NCBI GenBank assembly: GCA_023105745.1
Contig: JALGQZ010000018.1
Coordinates: 11,359,338 to 11,423,337 of the forward strand
Reading direction: 5' to 3'
From: Austropuccinia psidii
Lineage: Eukaryota; Basidiomycota; Pucciniomycetes; Pucciniales; Sphaerophragmiaceae
Length of the DNA: 64,000 bases
Both the position numbers and the translations under genes were made by a program. Below are positions 45,859 to 58,159 of this stretch, one piece after another (the stretch's first letter is position 1; each line of letters opens with the position of its first letter). The notes beneath the pieces were generated by a model, which searched no databases, had not been told where the DNA came from, and worked only from the letters and a program-made list of their open reading frames with translations.

Positions 45859-47769
45859 TTTGAGCCTTGAGGTATATTTTACATACCCAAATAGGCCACA
45901 ATTATCTTAAAAAGAAATTTTGAATTATGCATAACTCATAAGTCATGCATATATCCAAATTTCATCATTTTTGATTTTAGAAAAGATGAATAACTTTTTA
46001 TTGAGTAAGTAAATACATGGATTTAAGTCCAGATTTGGATTCTACACGGAAATTCACCTAGGGTAGCTCCGTAGAGTGAACAAGCTCAAATTAACTCTTT
46101 GAGGTGGTAAAATGGAAAATACTTCAATACCACATTAAAGATCTGTGAAAATTTTGGTTTTTCTTAATTTCACGCCAAAATAATGGGAATGTGAGAAATC
46201 CCATGTTACATATACACTAAGAATAGTGTTATGCATGTTTTGAGCACTTAATATCATGGTATTCTTACATGGACCTTTGGTACACCCATAGTGGATATCT
46301 CACTTTAAGCTTAAATTTCTATTTTGACGTAAAAAATAAGCAAGGGAGACAAAAGACATCAAAGAGAGCCAGGGTACCCAACTTCTGAGGCCTCAGAGGC
46401 ATGGAAAGCTCCAAAGCTTGGATCTATGGCTGATCTTGGCCTAATTGGTAAACTAAAAACTTTTGGTAACTTGGTTACCATGTTACAACTACTGTAAATC
46501 TTAAGAAAATAGCAAATAACCTGCTATTTTGATGTGCCAAGGAGGTAAAAAGCTACTTAGACTCCTGTAACCATGTCAATTATTAATGATTTTCCATGGA
46601 TAAACCCCAAAAGAGTAATTAAAACCCTTTTTGGACTTGTATCCATTGTTTACCTCATAGCAACCCGTTAAACACTGATATTTGCAATTCTACATAGAAA
46701 TGAGGTAAAAACTTCAAAAATTCATTAAAAATACAATTCTTAATGAATCTTTCTGAAACGCTCAGGACCAATGGAGAGCTTTATTATCTATGGTAAAACC
46801 AAAAAAGAATTTCAGTTTTACTAGTAAAATTAAAAGTTCTACTTACAGTCCATTTCTGACTACTCTACATGAAACACTGAATCTTCAAAAATTTACAGTA
46901 ATTAAAACCTGTGATGAAATTGGCAATAACATTGATAGCTTTGAGAAATCAATGATTATTTTGGAATAAAAGAATATTTACAGATGTTACTTCTTTTATT
47001 CTTAACCATATTGGGGTTTGTAGTCATGTAAAATCATCGATTAAGTAATTATGATAATCTTATGTGACAACAGATGATGCAATCAATAATCCAAAAAGCT
47101 TTATTGTTTCATAACACACTGGTTTTTCAGTTTTCTCCATGGCATGCCTCTGTGAGCTGTTGTTGACTTAAAAGAGGCCTCTTCTTGCTGTTTTTTCCAC
47201 ATCATCATCATGTTATTATCAGTTAAACCACTATTACCAACAAGTAAGTATTAGTTATAGCTATTCTTAAGTGTTTTAAATCTTTCAAAATCAATCAGAA
47301 AGACGTGAAATCATAGAATCCAACTATATATTGTTGTAATACTGTTATAAATTCATTTTGATCCTTAAAATCCACAATTCTACGTCAAATCTCTCTATCT
47401 TGTCTTTCAATAAGTTCTTTGGAATATTAGTGAGTGATTTATTTTTAATTCTTAAAGTTTTTCTCTAAAATTAGTTTTCTTCAAGAATTATCATTATAAT
47501 TGATCTTGCAAAAGATAATTATATATTAAAATAATTTCATTATTTTAATAAAAGAAGTTTTATTATTAAAATCTTCTTGTAATTGATTCTTTTAGACAAT
47601 TACTTGCTCACTGTTAAAATCACTAGTAGTGTTTAACACATGAAAGAAATAATTCTTTAATTTTACAATTGTGGTTATAATAACATTTTGTTATTATATT
47701 TCATAAGAATAGTCATAGTACTGTTGATTAATAGTAATATTATCATCAGTTTCATAGACACATCTTACA
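45859..47769 (+). repeat. degenerate solo LTR, chromovirus family
   Basis: 1911 bp. The start, TTTGAGCCTTGAGGTAT then ACATACCCAAATAGGCCACAA, aligns with the young LTR start. The end CATCTTACA aligns with CTTACA. It shares the ACCTAGGGTAG block (about 46050) and the GAGCCAGGGTACC block (about 46365) with the LTR at 32982. The flanks read TATAT on both sides (45854-45858 and 47770-47774), a low-complexity but correctly sized duplication. A splice donor CAA|GTAAGT lies at 47241. Both terminal TG/CA and the body are worn, so it is older than the one at 32982. Confidence 0.8.
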
Positions 47770-47774
47770 TATAT

Positions 47775-48180
47775 CATTTTGAATAGGGGTTCTAGTCAGG
47801 AGAATGCATATGGCTGTTTTTATTCACCTAGTTTCTACAAATAATATTGAATACTAACTTGAAATATGATTAGATATTTTAATATAATCAATATATATTG
47901 CATCAGAGATCTGAAATATATATAATATATGAAAGAAACTACGTCTCCTCATCTAAGAAAGCTTTGTACTATTCACTGTTTCTTATTCAAGAGCTTTCTA
48001 TATCATTAAGATGACCAAGCTCATGACCTAACAAATGATATATTGATATAAAAATATCAGATTATTACCATTCTTAAAGTTCTATATCCTTTCTTTTATT
48101 CTCATTGTACTTGAAAAGTTTTATTATGGATATACTTGTATGTAATCCTATTTTTCTAATACTTCTTTATAAAGAAAGAA
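47775..48180. other. AT-rich spacer without a gene
   Basis: No supported feature. Confidence 0.5.
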
Positions 48181-48470
48181 AAACATATCATAGTGGTAAA
48201 GCACTTTTTATTCTTGTTGAGAAGGTTGAGGGCTGGAGTTCCTCTTATTCAATATTCAAGAGTCTTCCATATGAGTGATATTAACTGTATTGATTTCCCT
48301 AGTCCCATTCCATCCACAAGAAAGACTCCCATGACAGTATTAATGAAAGACTCTTATAAGCTATATAAATTCTTTATTTATAGTTGAGTAGTCATGAAGG
48401 AAAGTGCTCCCGCTTCCTGTGGGGGAAGCAGGTCCAACCGTCTTTTAACCCAAGTCCAAACCTTGGAATA
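48181..48470 (+). repeat. tRNA-like motifs, possible SINE remnant
   Basis: CATAGTGGTAAAGCACT at about 48190 resembles a pol III A box (tRNA D-arm), with a GGAGTTCCTC stretch 40 bases on. A second block at 48405-48460 has GTGCTCCCGCTTCC, then GGGGGAAGCAGGTCCAACC, resembling an anticodon stem and T-arm; GCTTCC and GGAAGC can pair. Neither block folds into a full cloverleaf by eye, so no tRNA gene is called. Short frames across it (48193-48387 and 48394-48603) have no recognised domain. Confidence 0.25.
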
Positions 48471-48603
48471 TGTTTCAGATAATTACAGCCAAACGCTTGG
48501 CAAATTGGAATTTTCCTCAATTAAAACAGAAAATTTTGGTTTTTCTATTCTTTTTATTTTATATAATATAGAATTCTTACTAATAAACTATATTATCGAT
48601 TGA

Positions 48604-51600
48604 GAGGTTTCTTGATAGGCAAAGTAGATTCCTTAATAGAAGCCTGCTGAGATATACCAAAGATATTTCATTTTATTTTTTTAATTGTAATAATTATCGT
48701 ATTGTTCATGTCTCAAAGATATCAAAACATCCATCTGTGACTTTTTTGAAGTGAAATGTCAATTTTTAAAACCAATTAATGCACATCGTGATATATTCCC
48801 CAGCTTCCTCATCCATGACACACTTTTCTCCAATATCCTAGCAAACAATTGAAAGGCCTTTGAGAAGGCAAATTTCAGGCTTTAAATATCGATTAGATAG
48901 ATATATAGTATGTATGTTATTCCTCATTTATCTTCCATATCTATCTTTATTTTTCTTGAAATCCAACAATTGACAAAATTCTATGAGAGTGTAAAGTCAA
49001 GCTACTGATTTATGGAAATTAGATATAGTTATCTCTGTTCCAAAAATTTGAATTATTATCTTCATTATTAAATATATTTATCAGAAAGTAATATTTGTTT
49101 TATCTCTGAAATAAATTCTTACAGAGAAATCAGCTTCTTTCCACATACAGAAAAAGTGTAATTGTCAAATATTTTGTAAATTCAAAATTCCTCGCATACA
49201 CAACTTTTTCATTCTTAGAATAAAGAAACTTTTCCCTGGAAAAATGTTTTTAAAAATTCCTTTTCTTATTTTTAATTTTTTTTGAAAATTACTCACCATC
49301 TTTCACAATTAAAGCTTTTTCAGGCCACACATCTTAGCTTGACATACTTCTTGTTTTAGCCCACTAATGTATCTCATAAAGGTTCACCTTCCCTTTTGTT
49401 GTTCTTTGGTATGTAAAAATTTGTTATTTTTGAAAAATATAATAATTTAAATTTCAAAAAAATTAAAAGAAGTTATTTGCGCTGAAAGTATAAATAAAAT
49501 TTTGATTTTGTTTGTTTTTTTTATTTTTTTTCAATTTTTGGAGTTGGTTTTTGTTTAATTTATTTTAATTTTGATTTTTCTTATGGGTGTGAATACACTA
49601 ATTCCAATACACCCACATAAAAAGAATTTTTTCTAAAAAAGGACAGGAAAAAAATAATATCAAAAAAAAATTAAAGAAAAAAATCAAAAGAAAAACTCAA
49701 AACATTGAACAATTAAAAAATAAATAAAAACAAAGGAACTCAAAAGCTACAAGGAAGAAATTGAAAAAAAATAAAAAAGTCGCAGAAAGAATATAAAATG
49801 AAAATTGGTCACCATATTATTTAAAAATATTCCAATTGCATAAAAGAAATAAAAAATCAGGATTAAGATGAAAAAAACATGAAATTGGACCCAAATGGCA
49901 CAGAAAGAAAATACAAATCCAAAAAGGCAAAAATTGAAATGAATGATTTTGGAAAAATTCCCAATTAAGTAATGAAATCCTTTTAATTAAGCCAAGTTGT
50001 TTCAAAAGATGATAAAAATGAGTTAATCTTTAAAGGTTTTTTTTCTTAATGAATATATCGTTGGGGAGAAGAAGGAAGTAACACAAATATCTTGTTGAGA
50101 TGAATTTCTCTATAGAGTTTCTATTTAAGAATAACTAAACAAAATATTCCAAATATATATATATTCTATTTCAACATTTCATAGGAACTCTATAACAATA
50201 ATAATACAGAAGTTTGATTTTGTAAGAAATGATGTGGGATGCGAAATTGGTAAATATGATATAAATGAGATATTCCACTTTAATGAATTCCTGTGTATAC
50301 GATTATATTGAAATATAACTGAGCACAATATGTAATATTCATTTATCATTAAAATTAAAAGACCTTCAATGAAATTTTTAGTCAAAATATATTATTATTT
50401 CTCCAATTATTTATAGGCTTATGTTGATATTCCCATAATATAGCTAGAGCCATTCTATGAGTAATTGCTTTGAAATGAAAGCCTCATAGATAATCTAGAT
50501 TATTCAATAAATATGTAGCTTATTATAATGATAAATAATCAATTCTCCACATATATTCCTTATTTTTACCTCAACTACAACCAGGGTTTAACCTAGCTGA
50601 TGGAGGTGGGTTGAAATCAGTTGCGGGTAGACTCTGAATTAACTTCCACATAAGTTTCATCAAATTCTAGAAATAAAATTAAAAACCATACAGAAAGGTC
50701 TACAGAAGTTTTTTTTTGAAATCCTAAGATCTAAATTGATCAGTATTGTTGAAAATGAAGAAAGTTTTGGACCGTTGAGGGATTTATTTGATGGATTATT
50801 ATTGAATACTGAAATAAGATCTGATCAATTTTGACTCTAATGATTTTTTCCTATAATTAATTTATTGATAAATATTAACTATTTGTATCAGATTAATATT
50901 TGATACTCAGTGGGACTTATTAAGATATTTATTGATAAAAATTCTACAGATCAGTCAAGTAAAACGTTTCTTTCGATTAATTTAATCCCAAGCTTTAATC
51001 TTGATAATATACTTATGAGTATAAAATAATTGATTCTGTGAACATTATGAGCAGACAATTGGTATAAATATTAGTTTATATGACTTCATAATTCATTCCA
51101 TCAATTCCATCAATAAAAAATCTTAAATATTGAAATCAATGATTAAATTGTTATTACTTTGCAGAATTTTATCTCTCTTATGACAGAAACGTTGAGACAA
51201 TAGATTTCTTCAAATAGTGGATTAGTCTTTTGAATTTATCAAAGCATACTTGAGTATGAAAGGCTTATATAAGGGATCTAGAAACCTTTAGAGCCTTGAG
51301 ATTTGCATTTTTAAAAACATCAATATAAATAATTTCTAAGTCCAGGAAAAAAATCTTTATGTAAAAATTCTGATCTCTTTATCAGTATTTATAGATATAG
51401 GAAAAAATTGTACTTTATAAAAAATCATTGAATGAAAATTAAGTACAAAAATTGTACTTTTTAAAATACAGGTAAGTTCATATATATATAATTTCAAAAT
51501 TTTGAGCAATAATTCTGTATTTAAGGGATAATACAAAATCTTCAAATAGAGTATCTTTTTTTTTGCTTCAGATTTCCTTTTTGATTTTCTGAAATATTTA

Positions 51601-52990
51601 GGACATGCTGTTTGAAAAGCTCACTTGTTCAACTCAAAGATATTAATATTGAAACCAATTCCTTAAATAATTTTTTTTTCAAAAAATATAGATATTTATA
51701 CAATGATACACTTTTAAAAGAAGTTTTGATGGTATTTATCTTTTAAAAACTCTGTGCGGAAGCCTCTTAGAAGAACAATATCGTATAAATTTACAGTTCA
51801 AGTAAAATATATTATTTGATAATAAAATTCTTTTTTGTAAATGAGAAGTTTGAACATTATTTGTAGCTTTTGATATAGATATAAATATAATTCAAAAAGT
51901 ATTTCAATAGAATTAATTGTGAAGGAAATATTTGTTCATTGGAGGATTTATGGCTGAAAGGCGGGTTTGGAAATCCATGATGTTATTCTTTCACAAAAAT
52001 GGAAGTTTTAGATTTAAATTTTGGTATAAGCTTCTTGATAATCAGTAAAAAATATTTATAAACAATATTGAATAAATCTTATAGTAGGTTCAGTTTATGG
52101 AGAGTGTGAATTTAATTCCTTTCATATTAGCTTTCAATAGCTATATTTACTTATATCTATTTTGGCCAAATGATATTTGAGCGGAATCAATATTGGTTAT
52201 AGGTCTCGAAAATCTATCATTCCTAATGAAAGCATAACAGCTATAACTACCTAGGGATTAGTAAGAGATATATATTGAAAGTAATATATCCCTTGACAAG
52301 CAGTTGTAGAATTTCAATAAAAATCAAAGATACTCTTTGAAAATTAAATAATGTGATAATTGAATCATAATATCACTAAAGTTAAACTTAATCAAGATAA
52401 TCACTCCACTGCATTGAAAATAAATCTTTCTCATACACTTGAGAAAGACTTCAAGATTTTGTATACTATATGAATATTTTTACATACCTTCCTGAAACAT
52501 ATGCCCATTTTTGATAAAAAAGAGGTTGAAAATAAAAAATTATCTTCAATATGGAATAACTTATATAAATAAAGGAGTGGTTATGCTATTACATTTTATG
52601 TATTAGCAAAATTCAATTCAATGGTACTTATTCCTCTTTTTTGAAAAATACTCAAAAGTAATTAATAAAATCACCTTATCTTGGTCTTCCAAGAACAGTA
52701 GTATTGAATGAGTTTTTCATTTCATAAAGTAACTTTTAGGATAAAAACTATATTAAAGAAGATAATTTTGTAAATAAGATCAATTTATTTTCTGGCTATA
52801 GTATGTGTTACATGATAAAGCCAGAAATCTCTTTTAGAAATAAAGGGTTTTACTTTATTTCAGTTTTGCAAAAAGTATCTTAGAGTTACTCAATATCAAA
52901 TTGTGTAAAAAAAATAGCTCAATAACACTTTTCACGCTTCAAAGAAGATATCAAATTTTGGGAAAAAGAGAAGAATGAATTTTTAATCAG
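48604..52990. other. AT-rich intergenic DNA without a gene
   Basis: Scattered frames of 60-70 codons have AT-driven composition (Ile/Phe/Lys/Tyr). I see no terminal repeats, domains or exon structures. Confidence 0.55.
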
Positions 52991-53900
52991 GAAAAATACT
53001 TTTGGGAAATTTCATAATTAGTTCAAATTCCACAACGTTAAAAATATGGATCGTAAGATGGCCCAGTTTTAATAGAAAGTTATATTTCAGTATGAAAAAA
53101 ACTGGAGGCCTGGTTGGACCTAGGTTAAGCCTGTTACCCCTACTGGTGGGGGTATTTCCTTTTCATTTTTATTTTGTAAAGTTAATGCTTCCGAATAAAG
53201 AGTAATTTTCATTTATCCGAAAGGAAGCTTCTTATTTTCCATTTGGTGTTTCCCTACCCAGAAGGAGTACTTCTTATTTATTTCTATCGAGCTTTGGTAT
53301 TGATTCTATTAATGGGATAAATGAATTAATTTGTAGGATCTCATTTGAAAGGGGAATATTCTAAATATGTGAGTGAAAATAAGGCTATAATAATATGCTC
53401 TTAGAGGAGAAAAACCAAATGGGGATCCACATGTGATAAATTTGAACACCCACAATTTTCAGAGCCTTTATAGATGTTTGCTCAGTGAATTAATAATGAA
53501 TTTTCTTAATGAGGTCAAGAATATTGATGCTTGATGAGAAAAATCTAAAAATGAACATAACCATTAGAATCATTTAAATAATATCATTTGATTAATTGAA
53601 CTCAAGAAATATTTCAATGAAAGCTTTTGAGGTTGGATTTCTCCTTAGATCGATACACCACATTTCAGAAGGACTACAGGATATAGATATATCTTGGTCA
53701 CTAAATAATGGTAACAATGCAGATGGGACGTCAATTTAGAATTCTTTTTGCAAGAATAGAATTTGACTTTAATCACATCATAGGATCCAATGATCTGGTT
53801 AAAAGGTTTCTGAAGAGGACTAGTGAGACATAGGTGGGATTTCACTATACCAAGGTAATACGGCTTGGAAGAAACCATTTTTGGAAGGGATTTTACGATT
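52991..53900 (+). pseudogene. possible worn retroelement fragment (RNase H-like)
   Basis: At 53719-53830 the plus strand reads Arg-Gln-Phe-Arg-Ile-Leu-Phe-Ala-Arg-Ile-Glu-Phe-Asp-Phe, then Ile-Gly-Ser-Asn-Asp-Leu-Val-Lys-Arg. This recalls the end of Ty3-type RNase H, where a Trp-x-x-x-Leu-x-x-Phe-x-Phe segment precedes a Gly-x-x-Asn-x-x-x-Asp-x-Leu-Ser-Arg motif. Similarity is weak and surrounding sequence gives no second motif. The slightly GC-richer patch 53095-53160 is unexplained. Confidence 0.2.
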
Positions 53901-55610
53901 GGTTTAATCCTGAAAGGAATAGATGTTGAATGAAATAAAATAGATGAAGGGAATATACACTCAAATTCTATCCTAATAATAGGGCTCGCTTGGGGTTTGA
54001 AGGCTCTATGTACTCATATTTTTGAAATTATGAAAAATTTCACAAGGCTACATGGTAGATAGGATCAAGTAAGAAAGGTTCTGAGTGATGCATCAATTAT
54101 CAAACGAACAGTGAGAATGTGAAAGGCTTGATTATGAAACAATAAACAAAAATTACCAATATTTGCTTTATTATAATATGAATTTCCTTAGCAATAAAGA
54201 ATGATAAGATGAAAGAACTAAAATGATAACATATGTTGTAATTATGGCATAATATTGATAATATTATTCATTGTAATGATTACTTAAAATATAATTATAA
54301 AACAATAATATCAAGTAATTTATATAGAAATAATTAAATTATAATTTTTAAAAGTAGATAATAATTGTGTAATAATTTCTATTTTATGAATAGCTAACAG
54401 CTTATAGCTATGAAATTACAAATAATGGAAATACTATTCATATTATAAAAGGGATAATTTATGAATTTTTGAAGAGAAATACATTTTAAATAAGATAAAA
54501 AGCTTACTCTGAAAACTTAATATAAGAGTTTTTGAAGTACTTACATTGTAAATTGTAAATGACACTAATCTGAGATATTAGTTACAATAATATAATATGA
54601 CAAATTTTACTATTTTTAAGTGGATTGTGAATTTCAGCGAAAATTTATAAAATACAACAAATATTGAGCATATTCACTATAGAATTAGTGAGTTCTAGTA
54701 GTAGTATATTTGATATTTGATATTCAAGGGATTTTAATTGAAGGATAAAGATTCAAGTTTGATTTTTTTGGTATTTTGGTATTTTTGTGATGTCTAAGGG
54801 GAAAAAAGAGAAAGTAGTCCTTTTATATTGAAAACCTTTCTTCCTGAGATCCAGATTTATCATGGAAGAAATTTAAGGTTTTTTCAACTGGAATCAATAC
54901 ATTTTTTCAGGTTTAGAGTTTATTGAATCACAATCATGTCATATTACCTTATTATAACCATTTTTTAGAGTTACTTCTATAAATCTAATTCTTGTTGAAA
55001 TCACAGTATTAGAAAATGATCCAATTTTGTGGATATTAATATTTTAAAAATGAAAATACCAAAATTCACCAACATTATCTCCATTTAAGCCAATAAAATT
55101 GAAATATGATTATTTATGTAAGTAAAAATGATCTTTGTACCTTAGCTTTGATTTTGAATGCCAATTGAGTTATCAATTCCGTCTAAAATTTTATATTTAG
55201 ATAATATATTATGTAATGGTTTTGAAAAATTGCAAAGGGAATTTTATTACATTATTAAAGCTTTATTTTTGAGACTTTTTCTTCTAACTGGTCTTTTATT
55301 TTGAAATTTTCTATTATAAGCTTCAAGTAATGATTACTGAAGGATCTACGCTGATATTTATGATATATATATATAATTCCTAACATATAAATCACTATAG
55401 TTCAACTGTAGAATTTATTTTGAGTTTAGACCACTTATGGTTAGGAGTAGTAAGATTATATAATAATTTTTGATAAATATCTCATTATCTCTCTTAGGTT
55501 GATTTATAGCTCTCTAAGTAAGGCTTATAGCTGTATTGTTAGATAAAGTATGTGATAAATTTACTATTGCTTAATAAATTCATTTTTCCAACTTAGAAAA
55601 TATAAGCCAA
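53901..55610. other. AT-rich intergenic DNA without a gene
   Basis: No coding or repeat structure supported. Confidence 0.5.
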
Positions 55611-55615
55611 AAACC

Positions 55616-57465
55616 TGTCACAACCATGGAGAATATCCGTAATGCGTGGACTTATGGCAATTATTGTCATAAACATCTTATGGAAAATTGGCCATTATGG
55701 TCTCAAAGGCGATTTACTGTTTATTGGACCCTTGGGGCCTCCTTTATAATCCTTGGCCCCCAGGCCATCCCACTGGAATTGGCCCCATTTATCATCACCA
55801 GGCTGTTTGGCCTTACCCGTTTAATTATGGGGGTTTTGGCCCATTTAGGCCCACAAGCTACATACTATGGTCAATAGGCCGTAAATAATGGCCCGCAGTC
55901 CATAGGACACCCCAGTCTTCTTTTGGTGTAAAGCCAATGAGGCTAATCCCTTTGGATGAAATGACCATAAAACCTCCAAAAGGCCATTTTCCACCACATA
56001 CCACCCATACTCAAGTAATAGAACCTGGAAATAACCAGAGGGCCATCAGTCACCTCCAAGGCAAAAAGACACTTCCTCTACTTTTGGGACCCAATTACTT
56101 CTGGACGTTAACAAATGTCATATATGGTGTTATACACCATTATGCACCATTTTTCCTCAGAAATACCATGCTACCATTTTCAGGACCCAAACCTTTCATC
56201 TGGAAATATGTCACCAGCCCTTGAGACCATTTTGAAGGAAAGTACTCAAGGAAATCAAGCCATAGGAAATGAGGGGTAATGGGTAGAGCTTCATAAAGAC
56301 TATTTGAGGATATCAATCACCTGGCCCATTCAGTTATTGGTAATTCTTCATTTTGACAGTATTTCCCCAAGGGAATACTGAGCAAGGATCTTAAAGGATA
56401 TTCAAGAGGTAGTAATTCACACAGATTGTGAAGGTGTTAAAGAACAAACACTCCCTGAAGAGCTCAATTAATTATTACATACTTTATTAATAAAATCTGT
56501 ATGGAATTGACCCTTTTGGTTCAATTGAATTCAAATACTGTGTTTTTCAAGGAACCTAGTTCATTTTTCAAGAGGGTCAAGGTGTAATTATCAGAGAAGT
56601 CAATAAAGCTGTACACTATTAATAAATATGGGTTTCCAATCCTCCAGGATCAGTCTTTCAACTCTTCCTATAGACTGGCCACTATTTCATACCCTGGGGA
56701 CTTTTTCTCCAGTTAATTAATCTACTGGATTTTTTCTTATTATTATTTTCTTTTGATTTTGAAAGTGAATACTGATATTTCTAAGTCAGTCATTCACACC
56801 TCTTTCTTTCCCTTTCAGTGGATATTGGTGGTCATATTTATTTAATAATTCCCCTGTTCCTTTCTGACAGATTGAAAACGTGAATAAAGGACTTACTTTC
56901 TTGACTTTTGGCCATTGGCTTCCTTAGTCTTATCTCCACAAATTCTTTACTTTAACTCTTCTTATGCTAAAGAAATATATTCGTGTTTTTATTTATTTGA
57001 TTATTTTGAGTTTTCCAAGTGAGGTAATCAATTTCTGAGTGACAGGCCACAATTTCTTTTCCCAAGAGCCCCTATGACAAAACCATAATTATATGCACTG
57101 ATAATTAATAGTTCAGATGTCCAGGAATTTCCGTAATTATTGAGATTACAGGTATGACATCAAAATATTCATATAAGTAGGAATGGATGAGGGATTTAAT
57201 TTCACATATTCTCTAAAAGATTTTTTTTTCAGATTCTGAGATAAAAAAGCTTTAATCCCTTTCAGTGAAGTTTTTATATGTTACATTTATATTTCCAAAA
57301 CCTATGGTAAGTGTGATTTATTCATGATCTACGATATAATTATAGATTTCAATTTGGTCACTTTATTATATTTATTTGCACTTATGTAGTCCAGGTTTGA
57401 GATATATTTAGCTTAAAAGTCTTGTGACCTTTTTTGGGTATTTGTTCATATCCCAAAGGTTCACA
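55616..57465. repeat. putative LTR with a GC-rich, GGCC-rich end
   Basis: Ends are TGTCACAACC (55616) and GGTTCACA (57465). Flanks AAACC (55611-55615) and AAACG (57466-57470) match at four of five bases. Read on the minus strand the right end is TGTGAACCTTTGGGATATG followed by ATACCC and GGTCACAA, which closely matches the start of the chromovirus LTR family, but the body does not align with it. The left 300 bases are unusually GC-rich with repeated GGCC/GGCCC words and open frames (55626-55877 and others) of Pro/Leu/Gly-rich composition. It is either a solo LTR of a diverged family on the minus strand or two unrelated fragments. Confidence 0.35.
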
Positions 57466-57470
57466 AAACG

Positions 57471-58154
57471 TAAGGGAAAATTCCAGATTCATATACCTTC
57501 TTAATGGTTTTCTTCCATGTGGGATGACAATATAATTCGACAATCAGGCCCAATAAAGTGATATCATGAGGGGGAATTATAATTCTATGTCACAAATTGG
57601 ATAACCTAAGGTAATGGAGAGTTATCTTCATGTCTGTGTGATAAATCTGAATGTTTTTCAAAGTAATTCCTATTTTATACTAAGCTGAAGGAGTGAACTA
57701 TGAAGTTCAATGAAGAGAAATGAGATTATTAATTAAATAATATCTCAATATAAATTAATGTAAAGTTTTCTTGGAAAAACATAATCTATAAAGGTTTTTA
57801 ATATTTTTCTTCATAGGTTGGCAAGCTTTCTATTAAACGGCATTTAATAAAAGCCCAGAAGACCTTAGATACTTATGTTTCACAAATATATATAAATTTG
57901 AATCTCAAATTATTATTTTATGGGAGAACACATTCAATACACAAAATGTATTGTATAAGGATGAAAATGTGGAACAGAAATGAAAAAGGAACTATCAATC
58001 ATATTATTTTCAGGACAACTCTGTTTTCTTATTTTGATTTCTTTTTTCTCATTTTAACTCCTTTTATGGATCCCACATGTCTTATCCTCTTTTGGCTTTC
58101 CAATTAATAAATATAAATCTTGTAGCTGGTGTGGGAGAAAAATTCAAAATAAGT
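57471..58154. other. AT-rich spacer without a gene
   Basis: A 69-codon frame at 57898-58107 has no recognised domain. Nothing else is supported. Confidence 0.5.
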
Positions 58155-58159
58155 GATGG

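Noticed and set aside
55626..55877. 83-codon protein in the GC-rich island
   Set aside because: Two overlapping frames with similar Pro/Gly/Leu-rich composition arise from the GGCC-rich words; nothing favours one as coding.
56480..56720. Reverse transcriptase fragment
   Set aside because: A Lys-Tyr-Gly-Phe-Pro-Ile stretch recalls an RT motif, but frames change repeatedly and no catalytic block is visible.
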